Assembly: GCF_018070565.1 (NCBI RefSeq)
Contig: NZ_JAGPXL010000002.1
Span: forward strand, 124,001-188,000
DNA from: Streptomyces sp. B93
Lineage (GTDB): Bacteria; Actinomycetota; Actinomycetes; Streptomycetales; Streptomycetaceae
Direction: 5' to 3'
DNA: 64,000 nt
The notes under the pieces are model-generated. The model searched no databases. It was not told the DNA's origin and saw only the letters and a list, made by a program, of their open reading frames with translations. Of this stretch, positions 43,903 to 52,419 are shown one piece after another (position 1 is the first letter of the stretch; the number at the start of each line of letters is the position of its first letter). A program made the translations under genes and the position numbers.

Positions 43903-44804
43903 TGGAAATCCTGAACTACGCCTTCATGCAGCGGGCGCTCCTGGCCGCCGTCCTCGTCGGCATCACCGCCCCCGCGGTCGGCATCTACCTCGTCCAGCGC
44001 CGCCAGGCCCTGATGGGCGACGGCATCGGCCACGTCGCCATGACCGGCGTCGGCCTCGGCTTCCTGCTCTCCTGGTCCCCGGTGTGGATGGCGACCCTCG
44101 TCTCCATCCTCGGCGCGGTCCTGATGGAGCTGATCCGCTGGTACGGCAAGACCCGCGGCGACATCGCCCTCGCCATGCTCTTCTACGGCGGCATGGCGGG
44201 CGGCGTGATGTTCATCAACCTCGCCCCCACCGGCTCCAACGCCAACCTGACGTCGTACCTCTTCGGCTCCCTGTCGACGGTCTCCGAATCCGATGTCACC
44301 GCCATCACCATCCTCGCCGCCTTCGTGGTGCTGGTCACCCTGGGCCTGCGCCGCCAGCTGTTCGCGGTCAGCCAGGACGAGGAGTTCGCGCGGGTCACCG
44401 GGCTGCCGGTGCGCGCGCTGAACCTGCTGACGGCCGTGACGGCGGCGGTGACGGTGACGGTCGCGATGCGCGTCGTCGGCCTGCTGCTGGTGTCCGCGCT
44501 GATGGTGGTGCCGGTGGCGGCGGCACAGCAGCTCACCCGGAGCTTCGCGGCGACCTTCGCGATCGCGGTGGCGATCGGCGTGAGCGTCACCATCGGCGGC
44601 ACGGTGACGTCGTACTACCAGGACGTGCCGCCCGGCGCGACGATCGTGCTGCTGACCATCGGCGCGTTCATCCTGCTGACCCTCCTGGCCGCCCCGCTGG
44701 CCCGGCGCCGCGCACGGGCCCTGGCCGCCGCACGGCCCGCCGAGGACCCGGCGGAGTGTGCGATTCCGGCCACTCGGGGCGCGACCGACGAGGTCGGCGT
44801 CTGA
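43902..44804 (+). CDS. znuB: Zinc ABC transporter permease
   Basis: The 300-aa ABC-3 family membrane subunit with about eight to nine helices. Typical blocks are FMQRALLAAVLVGITAPAVG, LVQRRQALMGDGIGHVAMTG, the NBD-coupling stretch DEEFARVTGLPVRALN, and MRVVGLLLVSALMVVPVAAA. Translation is coupled to znuC (TGATG). Together with znuA and zur it forms the zinc supply unit of the cell. Confidence 0.93.
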   Translation: MEILNYAFMQRALLAAVLVGITAPAVGIYLVQRRQALMGDGIGHVAMTGVGLGFLLSWSPVWMATLVSILGAVLMELIRWYGKTRGDIALAMLFYGGMAGGVMFINLAPTGSNANLTSYLFGSLSTVSESDVTAITILAAFVVLVTLGLRRQLFAVSQDEEFARVTGLPVRALNLLTAVTAAVTVTVAMRVVGLLLVSALMVVPVAAAQQLTRSFAATFAIAVAIGVSVTIGGTVTSYYQDVPPGATIVLLTIGAFILLTLLAAPLARRRARALAAARPAEDPAECAIPATRGATDEVGV

Positions 44805-44830
44805 CCGCGCACAGACCGGGCTGGCACAAT
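44801..44830 (+). promoter_or_regulatory. Candidate promoter of zur
   Basis: CTGACC (44801-44806, starting in the znuB stop) and CACAAT (44825-44830) are 18 bp apart, with the zur GTG 32 bp further on. zur may thus be expressed apart from znuACB. No Zur box is visible here. Confidence 0.35.
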
Positions 44831-44862
44831 GGCCCGGCAGACGCAGACATGAGGAGGCTCAG

Positions 44863-45285
44863 GTGACCACCGCTGGACCGCCCGTGAAGGGCCGCGCCAC
44901 CAGGCAGCGCGCCGCCGTGGCGGCAGCCCTGGAAGAGGTCGAGGAGTTCCGCAGCGCGCAGGACCTCCACGACATGCTCAAGCACAAGGGCGACTCGGTC
45001 GGACTCACCACCGTCTACCGCACCCTCCAGTCCCTCGCCGAGGCCGGCGAGGTCGACGTCCTGCGCACCTCCGACGGCGAGTCCGTCTACCGCCGCTGCT
45101 CCACCGGCGAACACCACCACCACCTCGTCTGCCGCACCTGCGGCAAGGCGGTCGAGGTCGAGGGCCCCGCGGTGGAGAAGTGGGCGGAGGCCATCGCCGC
45201 CGAGCACGGCTACGTCAACGTCGCCCACACCGTGGAGATCTTCGGCACCTGCGCGGACTGCGCGGTCGCGGACCCCGAGGACTGA
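44863..45285 (+). CDS. zur: Zinc uptake regulator (Fur family)
   Basis: A 140-aa zinc-sensing repressor that shuts off znuACB and other zinc genes when zinc is plentiful. The winged helix includes RSAQDLHDMLKHKGDSVGLT with recognition helix LTTVYRTLQSLAEAGE. Metal sites are visible: the EHHHHLVCRTCGKAVEVEG block, with structural zinc Cys pairs CRTC and CADC, and sensory His residues. GTG start with GAGGAGG five bases upstream. It lies 58 bp after znuB. Confidence 0.93.
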   Translation: MTTAGPPVKGRATRQRAAVAAALEEVEEFRSAQDLHDMLKHKGDSVGLTTVYRTLQSLAEAGEVDVLRTSDGESVYRRCSTGEHHHHLVCRTCGKAVEVEGPAVEKWAEAIAAEHGYVNVAHTVEIFGTCADCAVADPED

Positions 45286-45307
45286 CGCCCGGCCGGCGCC
45301 GCCCGGC

Positions 45308-46141
45308 TCACTCCTGCCTGCCCTCCATGGCCAGCAGTTCCTCGTTCGGGATCGCGCCGCCGAACCGGCGGTCCCGCGAGGCGAACTCAAGACACGCCCG
45401 CCACAGGTCCCGGCGGTCGAAGTCCGGCCACAGCACGTCCTGGAACACCATCTCGGCGTACGCGCTCTGCCAGATCAGGTAGTTGGAGACGCGCTGCTCC
45501 CCGCTGGGGCGCAGGAACAGGTCGACGTCCGGCATGTCCGGGTAGTACAGGTACCGCGCGAACGTCTTCTCGTTCACCTTCCCCGGGTCCAGCCGCCCCG
45601 CCCGGACGTCCTCCGCCAGCGCCTGCGCCGCGTCCGCGATCTCCGCGCGCCCGCCGTAGTTCATGCAGAAGTACAGCGTCAGCCGGTCGTTGTCCTTGGT
45701 CTGCTCCTGGGCGACCTGGAGTTCCTTCGCCACCGACTTCCACAGCTTGGGCATCCGCCCCACCCACCGCACCCGAACCCCCAGCTCGTCCAGCTGGTCG
45801 CGGGTCTTGCGGATGAAGTCCCGGTTGAAGTTCATCAGGAAGCGCACCTCGTCCGGCGACCGCTTCCAGTTCTCGGTGGAGAAGGCGTACAGCGAGATGG
45901 CCTTCACATCCATCTCGATCGCCCCCTGGAGCACGTCGAGCACGCACTCCGCGCCCACCTTGTGCCCCTCGGTGCGCGGCAGCCCCCGCTCCTTCGCCCA
46001 CCGCCCGTTGCCGTCCATGATGATCGCCACATGGTTGGGCACCAGTTCCCCGGGGAGCTTCGGGGGCCGCGCGCCGGACGGGTGCGGCTCGGGCGTGCGG
46101 TACTCACGGCGCTGCCGCCCCAGAAACCCGCGTACGACCAT
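45308..46141 (-). CDS. uppS: Isoprenyl transferase (undecaprenyl diphosphate synthase type)
   Basis: Adds isoprene units in cis to make the polyprenyl diphosphate carrier of wall precursors. The 277-aa chain shows the active-site NHVAIIMDGNGRWAKERGL, LYAFSTENWKRSPDEVRFLM, and the isopentenyl diphosphate-binding RPSGEQRVSNYLIWQSAYAE with FQDVLWPDF. The N-terminal 30 residues are basic and less conserved. Lies between zur (convergent) and recO (same strand). Confidence 0.95.
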   Translation of the reverse strand: MVVRGFLGRQRREYRTPEPHPSGARPPKLPGELVPNHVAIIMDGNGRWAKERGLPRTEGHKVGAECVLDVLQGAIEMDVKAISLYAFSTENWKRSPDEVRFLMNFNRDFIRKTRDQLDELGVRVRWVGRMPKLWKSVAKELQVAQEQTKDNDRLTLYFCMNYGGRAEIADAAQALAEDVRAGRLDPGKVNEKTFARYLYYPDMPDVDLFLRPSGEQRVSNYLIWQSAYAEMVFQDVLWPDFDRRDLWRACLEFASRDRRFGGAIPNEELLAMEGRQE

Positions 46142-46153
46142 GGTGCTTGCCTT

Positions 46154-46187
46154 CTCTCTAGCGTGTCGTGCTCTCTAGCGTGTCGTG
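46154..46187. repeat. Perfect tandem duplication of 17 bp
   Basis: CTCTCTAGCGTGTCGTG occurs twice without a gap between the uppS start and the recO stop. It contains TAG on both strands in some frames and extends the spacer between the two genes. Confidence 0.85.
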
Positions 46188-46192
46188 CTTCT

Positions 46193-46939
46193 CTACTTCT
46201 CGACGTAGCGCAGCGAGCGCAGCCCGCGCTCCAGGTGCCAGTGCAGATACGCGGACACCAGCCCGCTCCCCTCCCGCACGTACCGCGCCTCGCACGCGTC
46301 CGCCGTCGCCCAGTCGCCCGTGAGCAGCGCGCCGAGCAGTTCCAGGGTCCCCGGGGAGGGTACGACGCTGCCGGGTACCCGGCAGTCGACGCAGACCGTG
46401 CCACCGGACGCCACCGAGAAGAACCGGTTCGGTCCGGGCATCCCGCACTTCGCGCAGTCGCTGAAGCTCGGCGCGTAGCCGTTCACGGCGAGGGAGCGCA
46501 GCAGGAACGCGTCGAGGACGAGATGCGGGGCGTGCTCGCCACGGGCGAGCGTGCGCAGCGCCCCGACCAGCAGCAGGTACTGCTGCACCGCGGGCTCGCC
46601 CTCGTGGTCGGTGAACCGCTCCGCCGTCTCCAGCATGGCCGTCCCGGCCGTGTACCGCGCGTAGTCGGTGACGATCCCGCCGCCGTACGGCGCGATGGTC
46701 TCGCTCTGGGTGCACAGCGGCAGCCCGCGCCCGACCAGCTCGCTCCCCCGCGCGAAGAACTGCACGTCGACGTGGGAGAAGGGTTCGAGCCGCGCCCCGA
46801 ACTTCGACTTGGTGCGCCGCACGCCGCGCGCCACGGCGCGTACCCGGCCGTGACCGCGGGTGAGCAGCGTGATGATCCGGTCCGCCTCACCCAGCTTCTG
46901 GGTGCGCAGCACGATGCCGTCGTCGCGGAACAGACTCAT
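46193..46939 (-). CDS. recO: DNA repair protein RecO
   Basis: Loads RecA in the RecFOR gap-repair path and anneals single strands. The 248-aa chain has the N-terminal OB fold (FRDDGIVLRTQKLGEADRII, GRVRAVARGVRRTKSKFGA), a helical middle, and a zinc-binding C-terminal part with CAKCG and CVDC. This is the usual actinobacterial size. The ATG at 46939 has no strong ribosome binding site. Confidence 0.94.
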   Translation of the reverse strand: MSLFRDDGIVLRTQKLGEADRIITLLTRGHGRVRAVARGVRRTKSKFGARLEPFSHVDVQFFARGSELVGRGLPLCTQSETIAPYGGGIVTDYARYTAGTAMLETAERFTDHEGEPAVQQYLLLVGALRTLARGEHAPHLVLDAFLLRSLAVNGYAPSFSDCAKCGMPGPNRFFSVASGGTVCVDCRVPGSVVPSPGTLELLGALLTGDWATADACEARYVREGSGLVSAYLHWHLERGLRSLRYVEK

Positions 46940-47015
46940 GCCGACATTCTCGCGTACGCCCGGAGCCCGGGGGCACGGCCTCCGTAACAGCCGGGCAACG
47001 GGCTCCCGCCCGGCT

Positions 47016-47642
47016 TCACCGGGCGCGCTCGGGCCGCCGTATGACGTTCCAGGGGGCGAGGTTCCACGGGCTGGCGCGGTTCCCCGGATCGAGAAGGGCA
47101 CGCAGATGCGCGTCGGCGGCGGCCTGCGGCGCGGGGAAACCGGCGTCGGCCGTCCCCCGCAGCCCCTCCCGCCACACCTGCCGCCCCAGCAGGTAGTGAT
47201 CGGCGTACTCACCCCAGGACCCGTACGCCCCCGCCACCGCCGGGACGATGTTCTTCAGCGCGGTCCACGCCTCCCCCTCCCCGATCAGCCCGCACGCGAA
47301 GCCGCGCCGTGCGATGTCGACGTACAGCGCGGCGTCCCAGGCGAGCGGTGCGACGCCGGTCAGCTGGTAGGCGCGCGCCCGGTAACCCGTGCGGGACAGG
47401 TCGTCCAGGCGACCGACCAACTCGTCCCGCGTGCTGATCTCCCACTGCTCGGCCAGCCAGGACCGCGCGCTGTCGTCGTCGATGCGGGTGAACGGGTACA
47501 ACGTCGTCCGCGAGGCGGTACGGTCCCGGCTCACCGGCGCGCTCAGCGACACCATCCACAGCTGGTGCGTGCTGAGACGGTCCGGGTAGCGCCGGGTGAC
47601 CTTGGCCCCGCGCCCCGTCCCTCTCCAACTCCAGAAGCCCAT
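47016..47642 (-). CDS. DUF1266 protein
   Basis: A 208-aa cytoplasmic protein of the DUF1266 family, of unknown function. Family features are ISTRDELVGRLDDLSRTGYR, PLAWDAALYVDIARRGFACG, GEGEAWTALKNIVPAVAGAY and SWGEYADHYLLGRQVWREG. A TAGGGT -10-like box ends 8 nt before the ATG at 47642, so the message may be leaderless (inference). A TTG at 47819 would lengthen it by 59 poorly conserved residues. Confidence 0.78.
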   Translation of the reverse strand: MGFWSWRGTGRGAKVTRRYPDRLSTHQLWMVSLSAPVSRDRTASRTTLYPFTRIDDDSARSWLAEQWEISTRDELVGRLDDLSRTGYRARAYQLTGVAPLAWDAALYVDIARRGFACGLIGEGEAWTALKNIVPAVAGAYGSWGEYADHYLLGRQVWREGLRGTADAGFPAPQAAADAHLRALLDPGNRASPWNLAPWNVIRRPERAR

Positions 47643-47869
47643 GCGCCCGCACCCTAACGTCAACGCGTCAAGGCACCTCACCCGGCTGCGGACGCTGGCG
47701 TACGCGGTCACGGCGCCGAGTCGCTCGGCGGGGGTGGCGAGCCGCACGGCGGCGGGCTCGACGTCCCGCTCCTTGCCCCCGCCGTACGGTCTCAGCTGGA
47801 CGTTACGGCCCTTGGACAAACGGTACGCGCGACTACCGGCGCGAGAGCGGCCACGGCAACGGAATAGCG

Positions 47870-47900
47870 CGGGGGGCGGACCGACCCGGCCCGCCCCCCG
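47870..47900 (-). terminator. Terminator of the 47919-50741 gene group
   Basis: CGGGGGGCGG (47870-47879) pairs with CCGCCCCCCG (47891-47900) over an 11-base loop, 19 bp past the stop of the Tat-secreted protein on the minus strand. No T-run follows. The rest of the 276-bp gap to the DUF1266 gene shows no other clear signal. Confidence 0.6.
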
Positions 47901-47918
47901 ACGCCCCTGCCGCGAGCC

Positions 47919-48620
47919 TCAACTCACCCGCTGTTGCTTCAGCAGCCGCTCGGCGCGGTCGCGACGGGGCGGGGCCAGCACGTCCACCATGACGCCGGCG
48001 CCCTCGCCGGGCATGGCCCCGGCCAGACGCAGCCGGTCGGCGAGCCTCCGGACGGACGCGTCGTCCGGGCCGCGGTCGACGTAGAACAGCGACTCGTCGA
48101 CCGGGTCGTCGTCGCCGCCCCAGCGCACGACGCCCTCGCAGTCGGCGAGGATGTCGCGCACCGTCAGCACCTGGAGCGGGAAGAGGCTTCCGCCCGCGCC
48201 CGCGCCCGGCCGGATCCGCACCCCGGTGCCCGAGGCGAGGTTGGACTCCGGCATGTCCTTGTGCAGGCCGTCGATCGGCTGCCAGCCCGCCAGGTCACCG
48301 GGGGACAGCTGCTCGACCTCGTAGTGGAAGCGACGGACGACATGGAGCAGGATCGCCTCCACGTCGCCGATCCGGATGTCGACCTCCAGGCCGGTGCCCG
48401 CGACAGGGCGCGTCCAGACGGTGGAGACATGGTTGGCCTCCTTCTCCAAAGTCCAGCCGTTGGCCGAGGCGGGCGCCTTCTTCGGTGCGTTCACGGGGGC
48501 GGCCGTCGCGGTGCCGGGGGCGAGGGAACCGACCGCCGCGGCGGCGGTGATCACGCCGGCGGTCGTCACCAGGGTGCGTCTCGATATCCCGTTCCCACTG
48601 CCGCGCCTGTCGATGTGCAC
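47919..48620 (-). CDS. Tat-exported protein of unknown function
   Basis: A 233-aa secreted protein with a Tat signal (GISRRTLVTTAGVITAAAAV, cleaved near ATAAPV). The mature part starts with APKKAPASANGWTLEKEANHV and has TRPVAGTGLEVDIRIGDVEA, then a likely helix VVRRFHYEVEQLSP and a C-terminal stretch PPRRDRAERLLKQQRVS. DVEAILLHVVRRFHYEVEQL and LVTVRDILADCEGVVRWGG-like parts suggest a compact mixed fold, perhaps an amidase- or peptidase-accessory protein. I do not recognise a family. Its GTG start has GGAAGGGA upstream. Co-transcribed with a small membrane protein and the lysin-like remnant. Confidence 0.65.
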   Translation of the reverse strand: MHIDRRGSGNGISRRTLVTTAGVITAAAAVGSLAPGTATAAPVNAPKKAPASANGWTLEKEANHVSTVWTRPVAGTGLEVDIRIGDVEAILLHVVRRFHYEVEQLSPGDLAGWQPIDGLHKDMPESNLASGTGVRIRPGAGAGGSLFPLQVLTVRDILADCEGVVRWGGDDDPVDESLFYVDRGPDDASVRRLADRLRLAGAMPGEGAGVMVDVLAPPRRDRAERLLKQQRVS

Positions 48621-48635
48621 GTCTTGGTTCCCTTC

Positions 48636-48941
48636 CTAGGGTGAGTAGATGATCAGCGCCGTGGTCGGCAGGAACGTGGCCAAGGCGCTGAGCCACCAGT
48701 AGATGCCGGGCGGAAGCGAGCTGCGGCGGGCGAGGGAACGGTTCACGGACATCCAGAGCAGGACGTAAGGGACGATGACGATGGCTGCGATGGGCAACCA
48801 CAGCACCATGGGGTCGTTGTCCGTCGGCTCGGGACCGCTCGCCCAGCTCGCCGCGAGGAACCACAGGACCCAGATCGGTATCACGCCCGGGATACCGAGG
48901 AGCACATTGGCGCCCAGGGCCACCTGCCACCGTCTGGTCAT
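48636..48941 (-). CDS. Small membrane protein of unknown function
   Basis: A 101-aa protein with three hydrophobic helices (ANVLLGIPGVIPIWVLWFLA, LWLPIAAIVIVPYVLLWMSV, WWLSALATFLPTTALIIY). ATG start with GGAAGG 9 nt upstream. It lies 15 bp before the Tat protein and 31 bp after the lysin-like gene, so one message is likely. No homologue comes to mind. Confidence 0.65.
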   Translation of the reverse strand: MTRRWQVALGANVLLGIPGVIPIWVLWFLAASWASGPEPTDNDPMVLWLPIAAIVIVPYVLLWMSVNRSLARRSSLPPGIYWWLSALATFLPTTALIIYSP

Positions 48942-48972
48942 CGGTCCGGCCTTCCTTCGCTTGCTGGTGTCG

Positions 48973-50307
48973 CTAGGCGCGCGACAACGCGTTGTACTGC
49001 TCCAGGACGTGATACAGGCCCATCAGCTCTCGTCCATACTGCTCGGCGTCCGGACCGGTGCCGTTGTACTGGCCGAGGACCGCCTCGGTGACATGGACGT
49101 TGCCGCTCAGGTCCGGCCGGTCGATACCGAGCAGCTCCGAGTTCCAGAGCAGTACGTACGCGACTGTGCGGACGTTGTGCTCCTCGTCGTCGTGGAGCTT
49201 GTCCCAGACGGCCCGCAGGTCCGCCTTGGAATCGAAATCCAGCGGCTCGCCGTTGATGATCCCTTCGCCGATGCAGTAGTTGCGGGCCTTGATGGCGGTC
49301 GCGGCGAAGATCTGTCCCCACCCGGTGCTGCAGTCGTCCAGCTGACCGGCCTTGACCGCCGCGTCGGAGGCGAAGTCGAGCGGGTTCAGCTTGCGCAGCT
49401 CCCACAGGACGGGAGCCTGGATGAGCGCCTTGCGCATCCGCAGCGTCCGGGCCAGTGAGGTGAAGAGCCAGTCCGCGTCCACCACCGCGTTGAACGCCTC
49501 CGTGTTGGAGATGCCCCCGAGGCTGGCCCGGTCCTTGTCGGTCCAGCCGTCGCCGCCGGTCTCAGGGACGCCGATCGACTCCAGGTACGCCTTCACGTCC
49601 TGGAGCATCAGGCTGCGGTAGGCGGCTTCGTCCAGGCGCGTGTCCAGTCCGCCGAGGTCGGCGCCGGGGTCGAAGTCGCTCTGGCCGAAGTCCCGGCCGG
49701 AGACGAGGTTGTTGTCGATCTCGATCTGCCCCGCGCCCGAGCCGACCGTGACGGTCGAGATCTGGTCGAACGCCCAGTTGGTCGGCAGCGGGTAGCCGAG
49801 GTTGCCGGAGAAACCGCTGGACATGTCGGACACGAAACTCGCCGCGGCGTACCCGGCGTCCGCGACCCGCTGACAGACGTTGCGGGGACCGTAGACGCCG
49901 ACGCCGTAGCTGGAGTTCTCCCCGATCGTGCGCATGACTCCGCGGAAGTGCGGGAGGACGTACGCCGTGACCTCACCGTCCATGGCGTCGTAGTCCACGG
50001 CAAAGTAGATGATGGTGCCGGGCTTGAAGCCGTGGTACTTGGCCCACTCGATCGCACGGAACGCGTCGGCCGCTCCCTGGCTCGGGCTGAAGTAGTCGGC
50101 CGACCGGCTCCAGGTCTGGAAGATGGGGAAACAGCTGAGCCCGTACTCCTTGATGGTGGCCAGCTCGCCGGGCTGGATCTGCTTCTCCGGCAGGTCCGTG
50201 GCGGATGGGTTGAAGAGGTAGCGGCCGATGTACTTGTAGCCGGCGTCCTTCAGCGCCTGCGCCCGCGCGGGCGTGATCTTGGTGACGCCGTGGCCGCTGT
50301 CGACTAC
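48973..50307 (-). pseudogene. DUF1906 glycoside-hydrolase-like protein, lacks start and N-terminal half
   Basis: The reading starts abruptly at VVDSGHGVTKITPARAQALK and continues as a DUF1906 (Rv2525c-like) TIM-barrel domain: YKYIGRYLFNP, IQPGELATIKEYGLSCFPIF, GTIIYFAVDYDAMDGEVTAY, GVGVYGPRNVCQRVADAGY, GFSGNLGYPLPTNWAFDQI and IEIDNNLVSGRDFG, followed by a helical C-terminal region. From memory, complete relatives carry about 300 more N-terminal residues with peptidoglycan-binding modules. Here no ATG, GTG or TTG precedes the domain within the intergenic space; the homology begins one base frame away from the phosphatase stop (50304-50306). Probably a deletion product. No Tat or Sec signal remains, so any residual protein would not be secreted. 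Confidence 0.65.
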
Positions 50308-50741
50308 GCGGCAGCGAACCGCCGGACATAACCCCGCTGCCACGGCGTCTCCACCGCCCGCCGGTCGTAGTGGGCGCGGACGTACCCCACCGCCTCCTCC
50401 GCCGGTACGCCGTCCAGCACCGCCAGACAGGCGAGTGCCGTACCGGTGCGGCCCTTGCCGCCCTCGCAGGCGACCTCCACCCGCTCCGTCGCCGCCCGCT
50501 CCCACGCCTGTGCCAGCGCGGACCGGGCCGCCTCCCGGTCCGCCGGGAGCCAGAAGTCCCGCCAGCGCAGCCAGCGCGCCTCCCAGGGCATGGCGGGTGG
50601 CCGGCCGCCGAGGAGGTAGAGGCCGTACGAGGGTTCCGGCGCGTCGGGGGGCAGGGGGCGCCGCAGGCCCCGGCCCCGTACCAGCCGCCCGGACGGCAGC
50701 CGTAGTACGCCCGTGTCCCGCTCGTCCCACACCTCGCCCAT
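50304..50741 (-). CDS. Dual-specificity/tyrosine-type protein phosphatase
   Basis: A 145-aa phosphatase. The catalytic P-loop CEGGKGRTG (Cys-x5-Arg) is preceded by AATERVEVA, and GEVWDERDTGVLRLPSGRLV forms the start. The C-terminus RRAVETPWQRGYVRRFAAA looks complete for the family. The ATG at 50741 gives this form; the frame is open to 50852 but the added part is Pro/Arg-rich. Its stop codon touches the first residues of the truncated DUF1906 gene. Substrate unknown. Confidence 0.82.
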   Translation of the reverse strand: MGEVWDERDTGVLRLPSGRLVRGRGLRRPLPPDAPEPSYGLYLLGGRPPAMPWEARWLRWRDFWLPADREAARSALAQAWERAATERVEVACEGGKGRTGTALACLAVLDGVPAEEAVGYVRAHYDRRAVETPWQRGYVRRFAAA

Positions 50742-50846
50742 CCGGCCCCTCCTGGGTCGCGTCGGCGACCAGCATTCCAGCAGGTGCCGGGGGCCGGGCA
50801 ACCGAATCCGCCGAACAGGTGGTCTGGTGGGCGAGGAGGGTGCTTG

Positions 50847-51395
50847 ATGCAAGCCGAACTAGAGGACCGGTTCCAGGAGTTCGTCAGAGCCCGATGGTCC
50901 CATCTGGTGCGTACCGCCTATCTGCTGACCGGTGACGCGCACCACGCCGAGGATCTGACGCAGACGGCGCTGGCGAAGGCGTACCGCTCCTGGCGGCGGG
51001 TCTCGCGCAGTGACAACCCGGACGCCTATGTGCGCCGGATGCTCGTCACCTGCAACCGTGACCGCTTCCGCAAGAGGCGGGTGACCGAGGCCCTGACGGC
51101 GGCGCCGCCGGAGCGGGCGGGGCGGGACGAGGCGGTGGCCCGGGTCGATGAGCGGCGGGCCCTGCTCGCCGCACTGGCCCAGTTGCCGAAGCGACAGCGG
51201 GCCGTGGTCGTCCTGCGCTACTGGGAGGACCTGTCCGAGGCGGAGGTGGCCGAGACCCTCGGCTGCTCGCCGGGCACGGTGAAGAGCCAGGCGTCCAAGG
51301 GGCTGGCGAAGTTGCGTACGTATCCGGGGCTGACGCGGGTCATGGACGGGCCCGCGTACAGCGGCACACGCAGTGGAGAGGGAAGCAGGACATGA
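50847..51395 (+). CDS. SigE-family ECF RNA polymerase sigma factor
   Basis: A 182-aa extracytoplasmic-function sigma factor. Region 2 is FQEFVRARWSHLVRTAYLLT with AHHAEDLTQTALAKAYRSWR, and region 4 is ALAQLPKRQRAVVVLRYWED with EAEVAETLGCSPGTVKSQAS. GTG-free ATG start with GAGGAGG upstream. Its stop overlaps the next gene (ATGA), the usual place for a partner or anti-sigma factor. It is divergent from the phosphatase gene. Confidence 0.9.
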   Translation: MQAELEDRFQEFVRARWSHLVRTAYLLTGDAHHAEDLTQTALAKAYRSWRRVSRSDNPDAYVRRMLVTCNRDRFRKRRVTEALTAAPPERAGRDEAVARVDERRALLAALAQLPKRQRAVVVLRYWEDLSEAEVAETLGCSPGTVKSQASKGLAKLRTYPGLTRVMDGPAYSGTRSGEGSRT

Positions 51396-52282
51396 CCGAC
51401 AACGGGTTCGAGGAGCGGGTGCGGGACCTGCTCAGCGAGGACGCCTACACCATCAGCCCCTCCCCCGCGCCATACCCGGCCATCCGGCGCCGGGGCGTGG
51501 CCTGGCGGCGGCGGCGGGTCGCGGCGACGGGGGCGGCCCTGGCGGCGCTGGTGGCGGCGCCGGTGGGGGCGTACGCGATGACCGGGGCGGACGGCTCCGG
51601 CGGCGGCAAGGCGAGTCCGGCGGCGTCCTCCACGGCCGCCGCGCCGACGCCGACTCCCGCCCCGACGCCCACGGGGGCAGACACGCGGGGTGTGCTGCTG
51701 GACGGCATCACCTACGAGCAGGCGGCCGAGGACCTCGAGTACTGCGTCGGGTTCCGCTGGCCCAGCGCCTCGGAGGACATCGACTACGGCGACCCCGCCG
51801 ACTACCGCGTCCTGCTCGCCATGCGCAGCACCGGCGACAGCAACGCCCCCGGTGACGGCCGCTTCGTCGTCGCGGTGGCCGACGGGACGCCGATGAAACG
51901 GTTGATCTGCAACGTCAAGGACGGCGACGACGGGCCGGGCCGCAGCTTCACCGGCATTGACATGGCAGGCCCGGACGCCGGTCCCGTCGTACCAGACGCC
52001 AACGCGCACAAGCTCTACTCCCAGTCCTTCCTCGACAAAGGAAACTGGCAGCTCCCCTTCCGCTGGGCCGGCATCGGCACCGTCGAGGACTCCGTCGCCC
52101 GTGTGACCGTCGAGTACGGCGGTGAGACCAGCGAGGCCGTGCTCGACGACGGCTGGTATGTCGCCACCGGGGAGCTGGACCAGCAGGTCACCAAGGCGCC
52201 GCACGTCAAGGGCTTCGACGGCGACGGCAAGCTCGTCTACGACTCCGACAGGGACACGACCTACTCGGCCGATCTCCCCTAG
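51392..52282 (+). CDS. Membrane-anchored partner of the ECF sigma factor, unknown function
   Basis: A 296-aa protein with a short cytoplasmic N-terminus (EERVRDLLSEDAYTISPSPA, AIRRRGVAWRRRRVAATGAA), one transmembrane helix (ALAALVAAPVGAYAM), a Thr/Pro/Ala linker and an exported domain (LDGITYEQAAEDLEYCVGFR, SEDIDYGDPADYRVLLAMRS). The N-terminal EER-x-DLL helix resembles those of SigE-partner proteins that bind the sigma factor, but no HxxxCxxC zinc motif is present. The outer domain is not one I recognise. Coupled to the sigma gene; a clear terminator follows. Confidence 0.75.
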   Translation: MTDNGFEERVRDLLSEDAYTISPSPAPYPAIRRRGVAWRRRRVAATGAALAALVAAPVGAYAMTGADGSGGGKASPAASSTAAAPTPTPAPTPTGADTRGVLLDGITYEQAAEDLEYCVGFRWPSASEDIDYGDPADYRVLLAMRSTGDSNAPGDGRFVVAVADGTPMKRLICNVKDGDDGPGRSFTGIDMAGPDAGPVVPDANAHKLYSQSFLDKGNWQLPFRWAGIGTVEDSVARVTVEYGGETSEAVLDDGWYVATGELDQQVTKAPHVKGFDGDGKLVYDSDRDTTYSADLP

Positions 52283-52295
52283 GAGGGAGTCACCC

Positions 52296-52331
52296 GCACG
52301 GGAGGGACACCCCCAACCGCCCCTCCCGTGC
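52296..52331 (+). terminator. Terminator after the sigma factor operon
   Basis: GCACGGGAGGG (52296-52306) and CCCTCCCGTGC (52321-52331) form a perfect 11-bp stem with a 14-base loop, 13 bp after the stop. Confidence 0.75.
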
Positions 52332-52419
52332 CACGCGCGCCCTCCTTGACCACCTCCACGGGTCCTCCTATCGTCGCGCTGACTGCCCGAATTGTCCGGG
52401 AATGCCCCGTGGAGGTACC

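Noticed and set aside
50308..50775. N-terminal part of the DUF1906 protein read through the phosphatase gene
   Set aside because: The frame is open but its product is Gly/Pro/Ala-rich and the phosphatase frame here is a real protein, so this is a shadow.
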